6,018 nucleotides of DNA from JBJTIF01 sp046094825. Its GTDB lineage: Bacteria; Actinomycetota; UBA4738; HRBIN12. Below, piece after piece: positions 1 to 4,877 of the stretch; position 1 is the stretch's first letter; every line of letters starts with the position of its first letter. A program made the translations under genes and the position numbers. Under the pieces are notes generated by a model. The model was not told the DNA's origin and did not search any database. It worked only from the letters and a program-made list of their open reading frames with translations. The DNA lies in assembly GCA_046094825.1 (NCBI GenBank), contig JBJTIF010000117.1, forward strand, positions 1 to 6,018, in the 5' to 3' direction.

Positions 1-23
1 CGGGGGGGGGTGTTGTCGCTCAC
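1..23 (-). CDS. rplE: 50S ribosomal protein L5, first codons only (partial at window edge)
   Basis: Only seven complete codons and two bases of an eighth lie in the window. A GTG at 23-21 overlaps the rplX stop by four bases (GTGA), the same join used at several other junctions here. It reads M-S-D-N-T-P-P followed by CG, which must begin an arginine codon. A short polar, proline-containing start before the first arginine/lysine cluster is usual for actinobacterial L5, and rplE is the expected gene after rplX in the spc operon. L5 binds 5S rRNA in the large-subunit central protuberance. A G-rich run (34-27) lies only three bases upstream of the GTG, so the Shine-Dalgarno spacing is poor and coupling to rplX termination is likely. 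The identification rests on position and junction style, because the fragment is far too short for homology. Confidence 0.7.
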
Positions 24-358
24 AGTCCCCCCCCGCCCGTGCGGCAGACACGGGCCTTCGACGCGTCCGCGGGGACGAGGGGGCCGCCGCGCGTCGGCTT
101 GCCGCAGGCGCGACAGACGATCTGGACGTTCGACGCGTCGATGAAGAGCTCCGTGTCAATGATGCCGCCCTGCTGGAGCTGGCTGCCGCTCGTCGAGCGG
201 CGTCCGCTCGAGCGCTGGTGCTTCTTCGCGATCGCGGCGCCCTCGACCATGACGCGACCACGGGTCGGGTCGACCCGGATCACGCGGCCGGTGTGGCCAC
301 GGCTCTTGCCGGCCATCACCTTCACGGTGTCGTCGCGGCGGATGTCGAGGCCCGGCAT
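20..358 (-). CDS. rplX: 50S ribosomal protein L24
   Basis: This 112-residue protein is L24, an early assembly protein that binds the 5' region of 23S rRNA and nucleates folding of the large subunit. Residues 10-40 form the KOW domain (DTVKVMAGKSRGHTGRVIRV). Residues 45-48 (AKKH) and the glycine-rich GGIIDTE segment follow as in the family. The C-terminal third carries a CRAC pair (Cys82, Cys85) and a third cysteine (Cys105), the layout of the zinc-ribbon tail found in many bacterial L24s. The expected fourth cysteine at about residue 108 is glycine (CRTG). The ATG at 358 overlaps the rplN stop by one base (TGATG) and has a strong GGAGGT six bases upstream. The coding end contains a run of eight G on the coding strand, giving a Gly-rich terminus. 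The frame appears intact because rplE starts in a normal GTGA overlap with the stop. Confidence 0.96.
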   Translation of the reverse strand: MPGLDIRRDDTVKVMAGKSRGHTGRVIRVDPTRGRVMVEGAAIAKKHQRSSGRRSTSGSQLQQGGIIDTELFIDASNVQIVCRACGKPTRGGPLVPADASKARVCRTGGGGL

Positions 359-726
359 CAGATCACCTCCGGCGCGAGGGAGACGATCTTCATGAAGCGC
401 TTCTCGCGGAGCTCCCGGGCCACGGGCCCGAAGATGCGGGTGCCCCGAGGGTTGCGCTGCTCGTTGATGAGCACGACCGCGTTGTCGTCGAAGCGGATGT
501 ACGAGCCGTCCGGACGGCGGCGCTCCTTCACGGTGCGCACGACGACCGCCTTCACGACCTCGCCCTTCTTCACGCCGCCGCCGGGCAGGGCGTCCTTCAC
601 CGAGCCGACGATGATGTCGCCGACCCCGGCGTAGCGGCGGGAGCTCCCGCCGAGCACGCGGATGCAGAGCACCTCGCGCGCGCCCGTGTTGTCGGCGACC
701 TTGCAGCGGGTCTCCTGCTGGATCAC
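358..726 (-). CDS. rplN: 50S ribosomal protein L14
   Basis: L14 is 122 residues long, the usual family length. It sits on the 50S surface facing the small subunit, contributes to an intersubunit bridge, and contacts L19 and the 16S helix 14 region. It begins MIQQETRCKVADNTGA, followed by the CIRVLGG strand, the GDIIVGSVKDALPGG segment and KGEVVKAVVVRT, all hallmarks of the five-stranded L14 barrel. The C-terminal part (NPRGTRIFGPVARELRE) and the closing MKIVSLAPE are also standard. The start is GTG at 726, overlapping the rpsQ stop by four bases (GTGA) with GGAG eight bases upstream. No upstream in-frame alternative resembles L14. The stop overlaps the rplX ATG by one base. Nothing in the protein is unusual. 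Confidence 0.98.
   Translation of the reverse strand: MIQQETRCKVADNTGAREVLCIRVLGGSSRRYAGVGDIIVGSVKDALPGGGVKKGEVVKAVVVRTVKERRRPDGSYIRFDDNAVVLINEQRNPRGTRIFGPVARELREKRFMKIVSLAPEVI
365..370 (-). promoter_or_regulatory. Ribosome binding site of rplX
   Basis: The coding strand reads GGAGGT six bases before the rplX ATG, a near-perfect Shine-Dalgarno match placed inside the last codons of rplN. It supports the chosen rplX start. Confidence 0.85.
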
Positions 727-1034
727 TTCGCACGCTCCACGATCTCGAGGAGCCGCCAGCGCTTCGTCTTCGACAGCGGGCGGGTCTCCGTGATCCGGAC
801 GAGGTCGCCGACCTTCGCCTCGTTCGCCTCGTCGTGGGCGGCGAGCTTCGTCGAGCGTCCGACGGTCTTGTCGTAGAGCGGGTGGCGGACCTTGCGGTCG
901 ATCCGCACGAGGACGGTCTTGTCCATCGCGTCCGACACGACGACGCCGGTGCGGACCTTCCGGCGCGTCGTGCGCGCCGGCGCGGACGCGACCGTGGACT
1001 TCGGGGTCTCCTGCACGGGCTCCTCCGGGGTCAT
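723..1034 (-). CDS. rpsQ: 30S ribosomal protein S17 with N-terminal extension
   Basis: S17 is a primary 16S rRNA-binding protein of the 30S body. The OB-fold core runs from about residue 26 to the end: RKVRTGVVVSDAMDKTVLV, then the HPLYDK loop, GDLVRI and the signature TRPLSKTKRW near residues 84-93. At 103 residues it is about 20 longer than the 84-residue E. coli protein. The excess is an N-terminal extension that is acidic and proline-containing (MTPEEPVQETPK), then Ala/Ser-rich, then basic (RTTRRK). The ATG at 1034 is supported by GAGGAG five bases upstream and by the ATGA overlap with the rpmC stop. A GTG at codon 7 is possible but would sit only a few bases from the same purine tract, so it is less likely. 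Some actinobacterial S17 proteins have comparable extensions. Confidence 0.97.
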   Translation of the reverse strand: MTPEEPVQETPKSTVASAPARTTRRKVRTGVVVSDAMDKTVLVRIDRKVRHPLYDKTVGRSTKLAAHDEANEAKVGDLVRITETRPLSKTKRWRLLEIVERAK

Positions 1035-1243
1035 CGGGTCTCCTCGGCGGTCTCGAGCTCGCGCTCGCGGAGGACCGTGAGGATGCGGGCCACGTCGTGG
1101 CGCACCTCGCGGATCCGCGAGGGGTTGTCGAGCTGCCCGGTCGCGAGCTGGAACCGCAGATTGAAGAGCTCCTCCTTCAGGCTGTCGAGGCGCGCCACGA
1201 GGTCCTCGCTCGCCTGCTCGCGGAACTCGCTCGCGGTGCTCAC
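1031..1243 (-). CDS. rpmC: 50S ribosomal protein L29
   Basis: L29 is a small two-helix protein beside L23 at the polypeptide exit site, where nascent-chain factors dock. This copy has 70 residues, within the normal 60-75 range. The first helix contains DLVARLDSLKEELFNLRFQLATGQL and the second begins at NPSRIREVRHDVARILTVLRERE. The L29 signature (LFNLRFQ..TGQL..P.RIR..R..IAR, here with VAR) is clear. The start is GTG at 1243, overlapping the rplP stop by four bases (GTGA), with GGGGT five bases upstream. The stop overlaps the rpsQ ATG (ATGA). The open frame continues upstream of the GTG, but that part is out-of-frame rplP sequence and not L29-like. The short acidic tail (ETAEETR) is unremarkable. 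Confidence 0.97.
   Translation of the reverse strand: MSTASEFREQASEDLVARLDSLKEELFNLRFQLATGQLDNPSRIREVRHDVARILTVLRERELETAEETR
1040..1045 (-). promoter_or_regulatory. Ribosome binding site of rpsQ
   Basis: The coding strand has GAGGAG five bases before the ATG at 1034. The spacing favours this ATG over the GTG at codon 7, so the N-terminal extension of S17 is probably translated. Confidence 0.7.
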
Positions 1244-1653
1244 GCGGCACCCCGCTGGATGAACTTCGTCTTGATCGGGAGCTTGTGGGCGGCGCGGAGC
1301 ATCGCCTCGCGGGCGAGCTCCTCGGTGACGCCCGCGAGCTCGAACATCACGCGACCCGGCTTCACGACGGCGACCCACCCCTCGGGGTTGCCCTTGCCCG
1401 AGCCCATGCGGGTCTCGGCCGGCTTCTTCGTCACCGGCTTGTCCGGGAAGATGTTGATCCAGACCTTCCCGCCGCGCTTGATGTGGCGCGTGATCGCCAC
1501 GCGCGCGGCCTCGATCTGGCGGTTCGTGATCCAGGCGGCCTCGAGCGCCATGAGGCCGTAGTCGCCGAAGTGGACGTCGCCCGGGCTCTTCGCGAGCCCG
1601 CGACGCCGACCGCGGTGGACCTTCCGGTGCTTGACCTTCTTCGGGGCGAGCAT
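1240..1653 (-). CDS. rplP: 50S ribosomal protein L16
   Basis: L16 (137 residues, E. coli 136) organises the aminoacyl-tRNA site of the 50S subunit and is a late assembly protein. The N-terminus MLAPKKVKHRKVHRGRRRG is the basic rRNA-binding arm. It is followed by FGDYGLMALE, the TNRQIEAARVAITRHIKR helix and the WINIFPDKPVTKKP segment. The MGSGKGNPEGWVAVVKPG loop and the ELAREAMLRAAHKLPIKTKF C-terminal region complete the fold. Arg82 aligns with E. coli Arg81, the residue hydroxylated there by YcfD; whether this organism does so cannot be told from the window. The ATG at 1653 shares one base with the rpsC TGA (TGATG), and GAGGGGGGT lies eight bases upstream, inside the rpsC tail. Confidence 0.98.
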   Translation of the reverse strand: MLAPKKVKHRKVHRGRRRGLAKSPGDVHFGDYGLMALEAAWITNRQIEAARVAITRHIKRGGKVWINIFPDKPVTKKPAETRMGSGKGNPEGWVAVVKPGRVMFELAGVTEELAREAMLRAAHKLPIKTKFIQRGAA

Positions 1654-2492
1654 CAGACGGCACCCCCCTCAGGCGCATCCGCGGGCGCGGCGACCGGCGC
1701 GTCCGCGGCGGCCTCCACGGGGACGACGGGGGCCACCGGCTCGGCGGCCTCGGCCGGGTCGGTGATGAGCGCGCCGGTCGACGCGCCCCCGCCGGTCGTG
1801 GCCTGGGCGAGCGCACGGGCGCGGAGGCGCTCCGTCTGCTGCTCCGTCTGCGGGATCTCGTCGCCGTGGTACACCCACACCTTCACGCCGATGACGCCGA
1901 ACGTCGTCTTCGCGATCGCGGTGCCGAAGTCGATGCGCGCGCGGAGCGTGTGGAGCGGCACGCGGCCCTCGCGGTACCACTCGCGCCGCGACATCTCCAT
2001 GCCCCCGAGGCGTCCGCCGCACTGGACGCGGACGCCGAGGGCGCCCGCGCGCATCGCGGTCTGGACCGCCCGGCGCATCGCCCGGCGGAACGACACGCGG
2101 CCGGCGAGCTGCTCGGCGACGCCCTGCGCGAGCAGGGTCGCATCGGTCTCCGGTCGAGACGAGCTCGCGGCGGAGTTCATGTCCTCGACCTTCACGTCGA
2201 CGCGCTTCTTCGTGACCCGCTCGATGTCCTTGCGGATCTTGTCGACCTCCGCACCCTTGCGGCCGATGACGATGCCCGGGCGGGCGGTCCGGATGAACAC
2301 CCAGACCTGGTCGCCCTTGCGCTCGATGTCGATCGACGAGATGCCCGCGCGCGAGAGCCGCCGGCGGATGTGCCGGCGGATCCAGACGTCCTCGTGGAGG
2401 GCGTCCGCGTAGTCCCGACCGCCGAACCAGTTCGACTTCCAGGGGTAGATGACCCCCAGCCGGAACCCGTACGGGTTGACCTTGTGGCCCAC
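1653..2492 (-). CDS. rpsC: 30S ribosomal protein S3 with acidic C-terminal tail
   Basis: S3 lines the mRNA entry channel in the 30S head and takes part in mRNA unwinding. The start is GTG at 2492 (M-G-H-K-V-N-P-Y-G-F), one base into the rplV TAG, with GGGAG about ten bases upstream. The type II KH domain spans about residues 38-107, with its GRKG loop at 77-80. The C-terminal S3 domain follows (FRRAMRRAVQ, GRLGG, EWYREGRVPLHTLRARID, FGVIGVKVW). Two features are odd. Residues 105-112 (MNSAASSS) look like a short insertion before the PETDATLLAQ helix, where many S3 proteins go directly from E-V-x-x to P-E. The protein is also 279 residues against 233 in E. coli. Residues 227-279 contain no Lys, Arg or His, seven acidic residues, and are mainly Ala, Pro and Val, so this is a disordered, negatively charged tail. 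Confidence 0.97.
   Translation of the reverse strand: MGHKVNPYGFRLGVIYPWKSNWFGGRDYADALHEDVWIRRHIRRRLSRAGISSIDIERKGDQVWVFIRTARPGIVIGRKGAEVDKIRKDIERVTKKRVDVKVEDMNSAASSSRPETDATLLAQGVAEQLAGRVSFRRAMRRAVQTAMRAGALGVRVQCGGRLGGMEMSRREWYREGRVPLHTLRARIDFGTAIAKTTFGVIGVKVWVYHGDEIPQTEQQTERLRARALAQATTGGGASTGALITDPAEAAEPVAPVVPVEAAADAPVAAPADAPEGGAV
1662..1670 (-). promoter_or_regulatory. Ribosome binding site of rplP
   Basis: The coding strand reads GAGGGGGGT eight bases before the rplP ATG. It lies within the codons for the last residues of S3 (Pro-Glu-Gly-Gly). Confidence 0.75.
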
Positions 2493-2836
2493 TAGCGCTC
2501 GTCTCCCGTGCTCTTCACGACCAACGTGATGTGCGAGGTGCGCTTCATGATCGGTGTCGCCCGCCCCTGCGCGCGAGGCATCCAGCGCTTCAGGGTCGGT
2601 CCCTCGTCCACCCACGCCCGGTCGACGACCAGGTCGCGGGGCGCGCCGCCGGGCTGCTGCTCGGCGTTCGCGACCGCGGACTCGAGCGCCTTCGCGAGGG
2701 TCTTCGAGGCGCCGAGCGTGGAGAACCGCAGGATACGACGCGCCTCCTCCACCTGACGACCCCGGATGAGGTCGATCGCGCGCCGCGCCTTCTGCGGCGT
2801 GATGCGCACGTAGCGGACCGTCGCCCGGGCTTCCAT
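2492..2836 (-). CDS. rplV: 50S ribosomal protein L22
   Basis: L22 contacts all domains of 23S rRNA, and its long beta-hairpin lines the exit tunnel near the macrolide site. This copy has 114 residues, about family length. The globular part is seen as RYVRITPQKARRAIDLIRG, the LGASKTLAKALESAVANAE helix and the VVDRAWVDEGPTLKRW strand. The hairpin tip follows (MPRAQGRATPIMKRTSHITLVV), with the conserved P-R-A-x-G-R-A core intact. No deletion or duplication of the kind associated with macrolide resistance is evident. The ATG at 2836 overlaps the rpsS TGA by one base. The upstream sequence offers only a GGGG stretch at weak spacing, so translation probably depends on coupling to rpsS. Confidence 0.98.
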   Translation of the reverse strand: MEARATVRYVRITPQKARRAIDLIRGRQVEEARRILRFSTLGASKTLAKALESAVANAEQQPGGAPRDLVVDRAWVDEGPTLKRWMPRAQGRATPIMKRTSHITLVVKSTGDER

Positions 2837-3117
2837 CAGCGCGGCCCCGTCGTCTTCTCGGCCCGGGCGTGCGAGCGGAACGTCCGCGTCGGCGCGAACT
2901 CCCCGAGCTTGTGCCCGACCATCGTCTCCGAGATGTAGATCGGCACGTGCTTGCGCCCGTCGTGGACGGCGATCGTGTGCCCGACCATCTCGGGCACGAC
3001 CGTCGACCGACGCGACCACGTCTTCACGACCTTCTTCTCGCTCTTCTTGTTCATGTCGACGATCTTGCCCATGAGGTGGTCGTCGACGAACGGACCCTTC
3101 TTGATCGAGCGGGGCAT
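2836..3117 (-). CDS. rpsS: 30S ribosomal protein S19
   Basis: S19 is a 30S head protein that pairs with S13 and contacts the A-site tRNA region and the 50S central protuberance. It is 93 residues long, as usual. The order is MPRSIKKGPFVDDHLMGKI, the KKVVKTWSRRSTVVPEMVGHTIAVHDGR core, HVPIYISETMVGHKLGEFAPTRTF and a short basic tail. All family landmarks are present. The ATG at 3117 follows the rplB TAG directly (TAGATG), with AAGGGG about nine bases upstream inside the last rplB codons. The stop shares one base with the rplV start. Confidence 0.98.
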   Translation of the reverse strand: MPRSIKKGPFVDDHLMGKIVDMNKKSEKKVVKTWSRRSTVVPEMVGHTIAVHDGRKHVPIYISETMVGHKLGEFAPTRTFRSHARAEKTTGPR

Positions 3118-3948
3118 CTAGCCACGCCCCTTTCCACGACGGCGGATGATGTAGCGGTTCGAACGGTTCTTCTTCTTCCGCGTGCGACCCTCGGGCTTGC
3201 CCCACGGGGTGGTCGGGTGACGGCCACCGGAGGACTTGCCCTCGCCACCGCCGAGCGGGTGGTCGACGGGGTTCATCGCGACACCACGGACGGAGGGACG
3301 ACGGCCCTTCCACCGGGCGCGGCCCGCCTTGCCGAGCTGCACGAGCTCGTGCTCGGCGTTGCCGACCTCGCCGACCGACGCCTTGCAGGTCGCCTCGACG
3401 AGCCGCATCTCCCCCGAGGGGAGGCGCAGGGTCGCGTAGCGGCCCTCCTTCGCGACGAGCTGGATGCTCGTGCCGGCGGAGCGGGCGAGCTTCGCGCCCG
3501 CGCCGGGCTTCAGCTCCACGGCGTGGATCACGGTACCGACCGGGATGTTGCGGAGCGGCAGCGAGTTGCCCGGACGGATGTCCGCGCCCTCCCCGGACTC
3601 GATCCGGTCGCCGACCGCGATGCCGTTCGGGGCGAGGATGTAGCGCTTCTCCCCGTCGGCGTAGTGGAGCAGCGCGATCCGGGCACTGCGGTTCGGGTCG
3701 TACTCGATGTGCGCGACCTTCGCCGGCACGCCGTCCTTGTTGCGACGGAAGTCGATCTCGCGGAACCGCCGCTTGTGCCCGCCACCCTGGTGACGCGTCG
3801 TGATGCGCCCCTTGTTGTTGCGCCCGGCGCGCTTGCGCCCCTTGCGGACGAGCGACTTCTCCGGCGTCGACCGGGTGAGCTCGTCGAACCGCGCGACGCT
3901 CGCGCCGCGGCGGCCGGGGCTCGTGGGCTTGTACTTGCGGACGGCCAT
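3118..3948 (-). CDS. rplB: 50S ribosomal protein L2
   Basis: L2 (276 residues, E. coli 273) is a primary 23S rRNA-binding protein needed for subunit association and close to the peptidyl-transferase centre. The start MAVRKYKPTSPGRRG and RSTPEKSLV is Actinomycetota-like. The middle shows TTRHQGGGHKRRFREIDFRR, the first beta-barrel (AKVAHIEYDPNRSARIALL), the GEKRYILAP strand and the SH3-like barrel ending in the GNAEHE region. The C-terminal loop reads AMNPVDHPLGGGEGKSSGG at residues 224-242. His230 aligns with the functionally important E. coli His229 (mature numbering). The second loop histidine of the common HPHGGGEG form is leucine here, a variant I recall from other bacteria. The basic tail (RTRKKKNRSNRYIIRRRGKG) is normal. 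The ATG at 3948 lies four bases after the rplW stop with only a modest GGGA upstream. Confidence 0.98.
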   Translation of the reverse strand: MAVRKYKPTSPGRRGASVARFDELTRSTPEKSLVRKGRKRAGRNNKGRITTRHQGGGHKRRFREIDFRRNKDGVPAKVAHIEYDPNRSARIALLHYADGEKRYILAPNGIAVGDRIESGEGADIRPGNSLPLRNIPVGTVIHAVELKPGAGAKLARSAGTSIQLVAKEGRYATLRLPSGEMRLVEATCKASVGEVGNAEHELVQLGKAGRARWKGRRPSVRGVAMNPVDHPLGGGEGKSSGGRHPTTPWGKPEGRTRKKKNRSNRYIIRRRGKGRG

Positions 3949-3952
3949 GGCG

Positions 3953-4243
3953 TCAGTTCCCGCTCTCGAAGATCTCGATCGCGTCGCCCTCGGCGAGGGT
4001 GACGATCGCGCGCTTCTCGTCCGCGCGCTTGCCGGTCGTGAAGCGGCGTCGCTTCACCTTGCCCTTGCGGTTCAGGGTGTTCACGGAGAGCACCCGGACG
4101 TTCCAGATCTTCTGGACCGCCTCCTTGATCTCCGTCTTGTTCGCGCGCGGGTCGACGAGGAAGGTGTACGTGTTCGCCTCGATGCCCGCGTAGGACTTCT
4201 CGGACACGATCGGCCGGATGATGACGTCGCGGGGGGACTTCAC
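3953..4243 (-). CDS. rplW: 50S ribosomal protein L23
   Basis: L23 (96 residues) sits at the tunnel exit and is the docking site for trigger factor and SRP. The N-terminus SPRDVIIRPIVSEKSYAGIEANTYTF, then DPRANKTEIKEAVQKIWNVRVLSVNTLN, is diagnostic. The extended loop GKVKRRRFTTGKRADEKRAIVTL reaches into the 23S rRNA. The glutamate in the IEANTYTF turn lies near the region used for trigger-factor contact in E. coli L23. The start is GTG at 4243 with a strong AGGGAGGT eight bases upstream and a GTGA overlap with the rplD stop. No other start codon lies close by in this frame. The stop at 3953 is followed by four bases and then the rplB ATG. Confidence 0.97.
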   Translation of the reverse strand: MKSPRDVIIRPIVSEKSYAGIEANTYTFLVDPRANKTEIKEAVQKIWNVRVLSVNTLNRKGKVKRRRFTTGKRADEKRAIVTLAEGDAIEIFESGN

Positions 4244-4875
4244 GCGGACGCACCTCCCTGCGTGAGCGCGTCCATGGAGGACTGGGTGAAGACGACGCGA
4301 TCCGCGGCGATGACCTCGTAGACGCCCAGGCTCCGGGCGTAGGCGATGCGGACCTGCGGGAGGTTGCGGAAGGACTTCTCCACGGCGCCGTCCTCGGTGG
4401 GCGCGGGGAGCACGAGGAGGATGCGGCCCCCGAGCTGCAGCGCCTCGATGACCTCCGCGGCGCGCTTCGTCTTCGGGGCGTCGAATGCGAGCGCATCGAC
4501 GATCGCGAGCTTGCCCGACACGAAGGCGTCGGACAGGGCGGATCGGAGCGCACCGCGCTTCATCTTCTTGTTCACGCGCATCGAGTGGTCGCGCGGCTGC
4601 GGGCCGTGGGACACGCCACCGCCGCTCCACTGCGGCGCACGGGTCGACCCCTGACGGGCACGCCCGGTCCCCTTCTGACGCCACGGCTTCTTGCCGCCGC
4701 CGGAGACCATCGCGCGCGTCTTCGTCGCATGCGTGCCCGCGCGGATCGCCGCCATGCCCGCCACGACGACCTGGTGCATGAGCGGCACGGAGATCTTCGC
4801 CTCGAAGAGCTCGCCCGGGAGCTCGCGCTCCCCGACGCTCTTGCCGGCGACGTCGACGACGGAGAGCTTCGCCAT
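4240..4875 (-). CDS. rplD: 50S ribosomal protein L4
   Basis: L4 (211 residues) has a globular alpha/beta domain on the 50S surface and a long loop lining the exit tunnel opposite L22. The N-terminus is MAKLSVVDVAGKSVGERELP. The tunnel loop spans about residues 45-95, with KTRAMVSGGGKKPWRQKGTGRARQGS and the conserved W-R-Q-K-G-T-G-R-A-R core intact. The C-terminal domain is recognised by ALRSALSDAF, KLAIVDAL, KTKRAAEVIEAL and the ending ADRVVFTQSSMDAL. Two starts are possible: ATG at 4875, two bases after the rplC stop, or GTG at 4881, overlapping that stop (GTGA) and adding two residues. AAGGGGG lies seven bases before the ATG but only one base before the GTG, so ATG is preferred. In E. coli L4 autoregulates this operon, but no leader for that is visible here. 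Confidence 0.97.
   Translation of the reverse strand: MAKLSVVDVAGKSVGERELPGELFEAKISVPLMHQVVVAGMAAIRAGTHATKTRAMVSGGGKKPWRQKGTGRARQGSTRAPQWSGGGVSHGPQPRDHSMRVNKKMKRGALRSALSDAFVSGKLAIVDALAFDAPKTKRAAEVIEALQLGGRILLVLPAPTEDGAVEKSFRNLPQVRIAYARSLGVYEVIAADRVVFTQSSMDALTQGGASA
4252..4259 (-). promoter_or_regulatory. Ribosome binding site of rplW
   Basis: The coding strand reads AGGGAGGT eight bases before the GTG at 4243, one of the best Shine-Dalgarno matches in the window. It fixes the GTG start of L23 and lies within the last codons of rplD. Confidence 0.85.
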
Positions 4876-4877
4876 CG

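Noticed and set aside
20..40. Possible frameshift at the run of eight G near the end of rplX
   Set aside because: The reading frame ends in a TGA that makes a normal GTGA overlap with a plausible rplE start (M-S-D-N-T-P-P), so no indel is needed. A single-base substitution at the missing cysteine remains possible.
1285..2412. Plus-strand open frame of 375 codons opposite rplP and rpsC
   Set aside because: It is a low-complexity antisense shadow of two conserved ribosomal genes, with no supporting domain or gene-like context.
2493..2615. Longer rpsC start upstream of 2492
   Set aside because: The upstream extension only translates rplV in another frame, and S3 homology begins exactly at the GTG (G-H-K-V-N-P).
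3229..3267. Leucine for histidine in the L2 HPHGGGEG loop as a functional defect
   Set aside because: The histidine matching E. coli His229 is kept (His230). HPLGGGEG with KSSGG is a form I recall from other bacteria, so it is probably ordinary variation.
2869..4002. Plus-strand open frame of 377 codons opposite rplB and rpsS
   Set aside because: It is antisense to two clearly identified genes, is rich in Arg, Ala, Asp and Val with no recognisable domain, and is the kind of long shadow frame that very GC-rich DNA produces.
3528..4553. Minus-strand open frame of 341 codons spanning parts of rplD, rplW and rplB
   Set aside because: It is out of frame with three conserved proteins and consists mostly of Arg, Ser and Pro, so it is a frame shadow.
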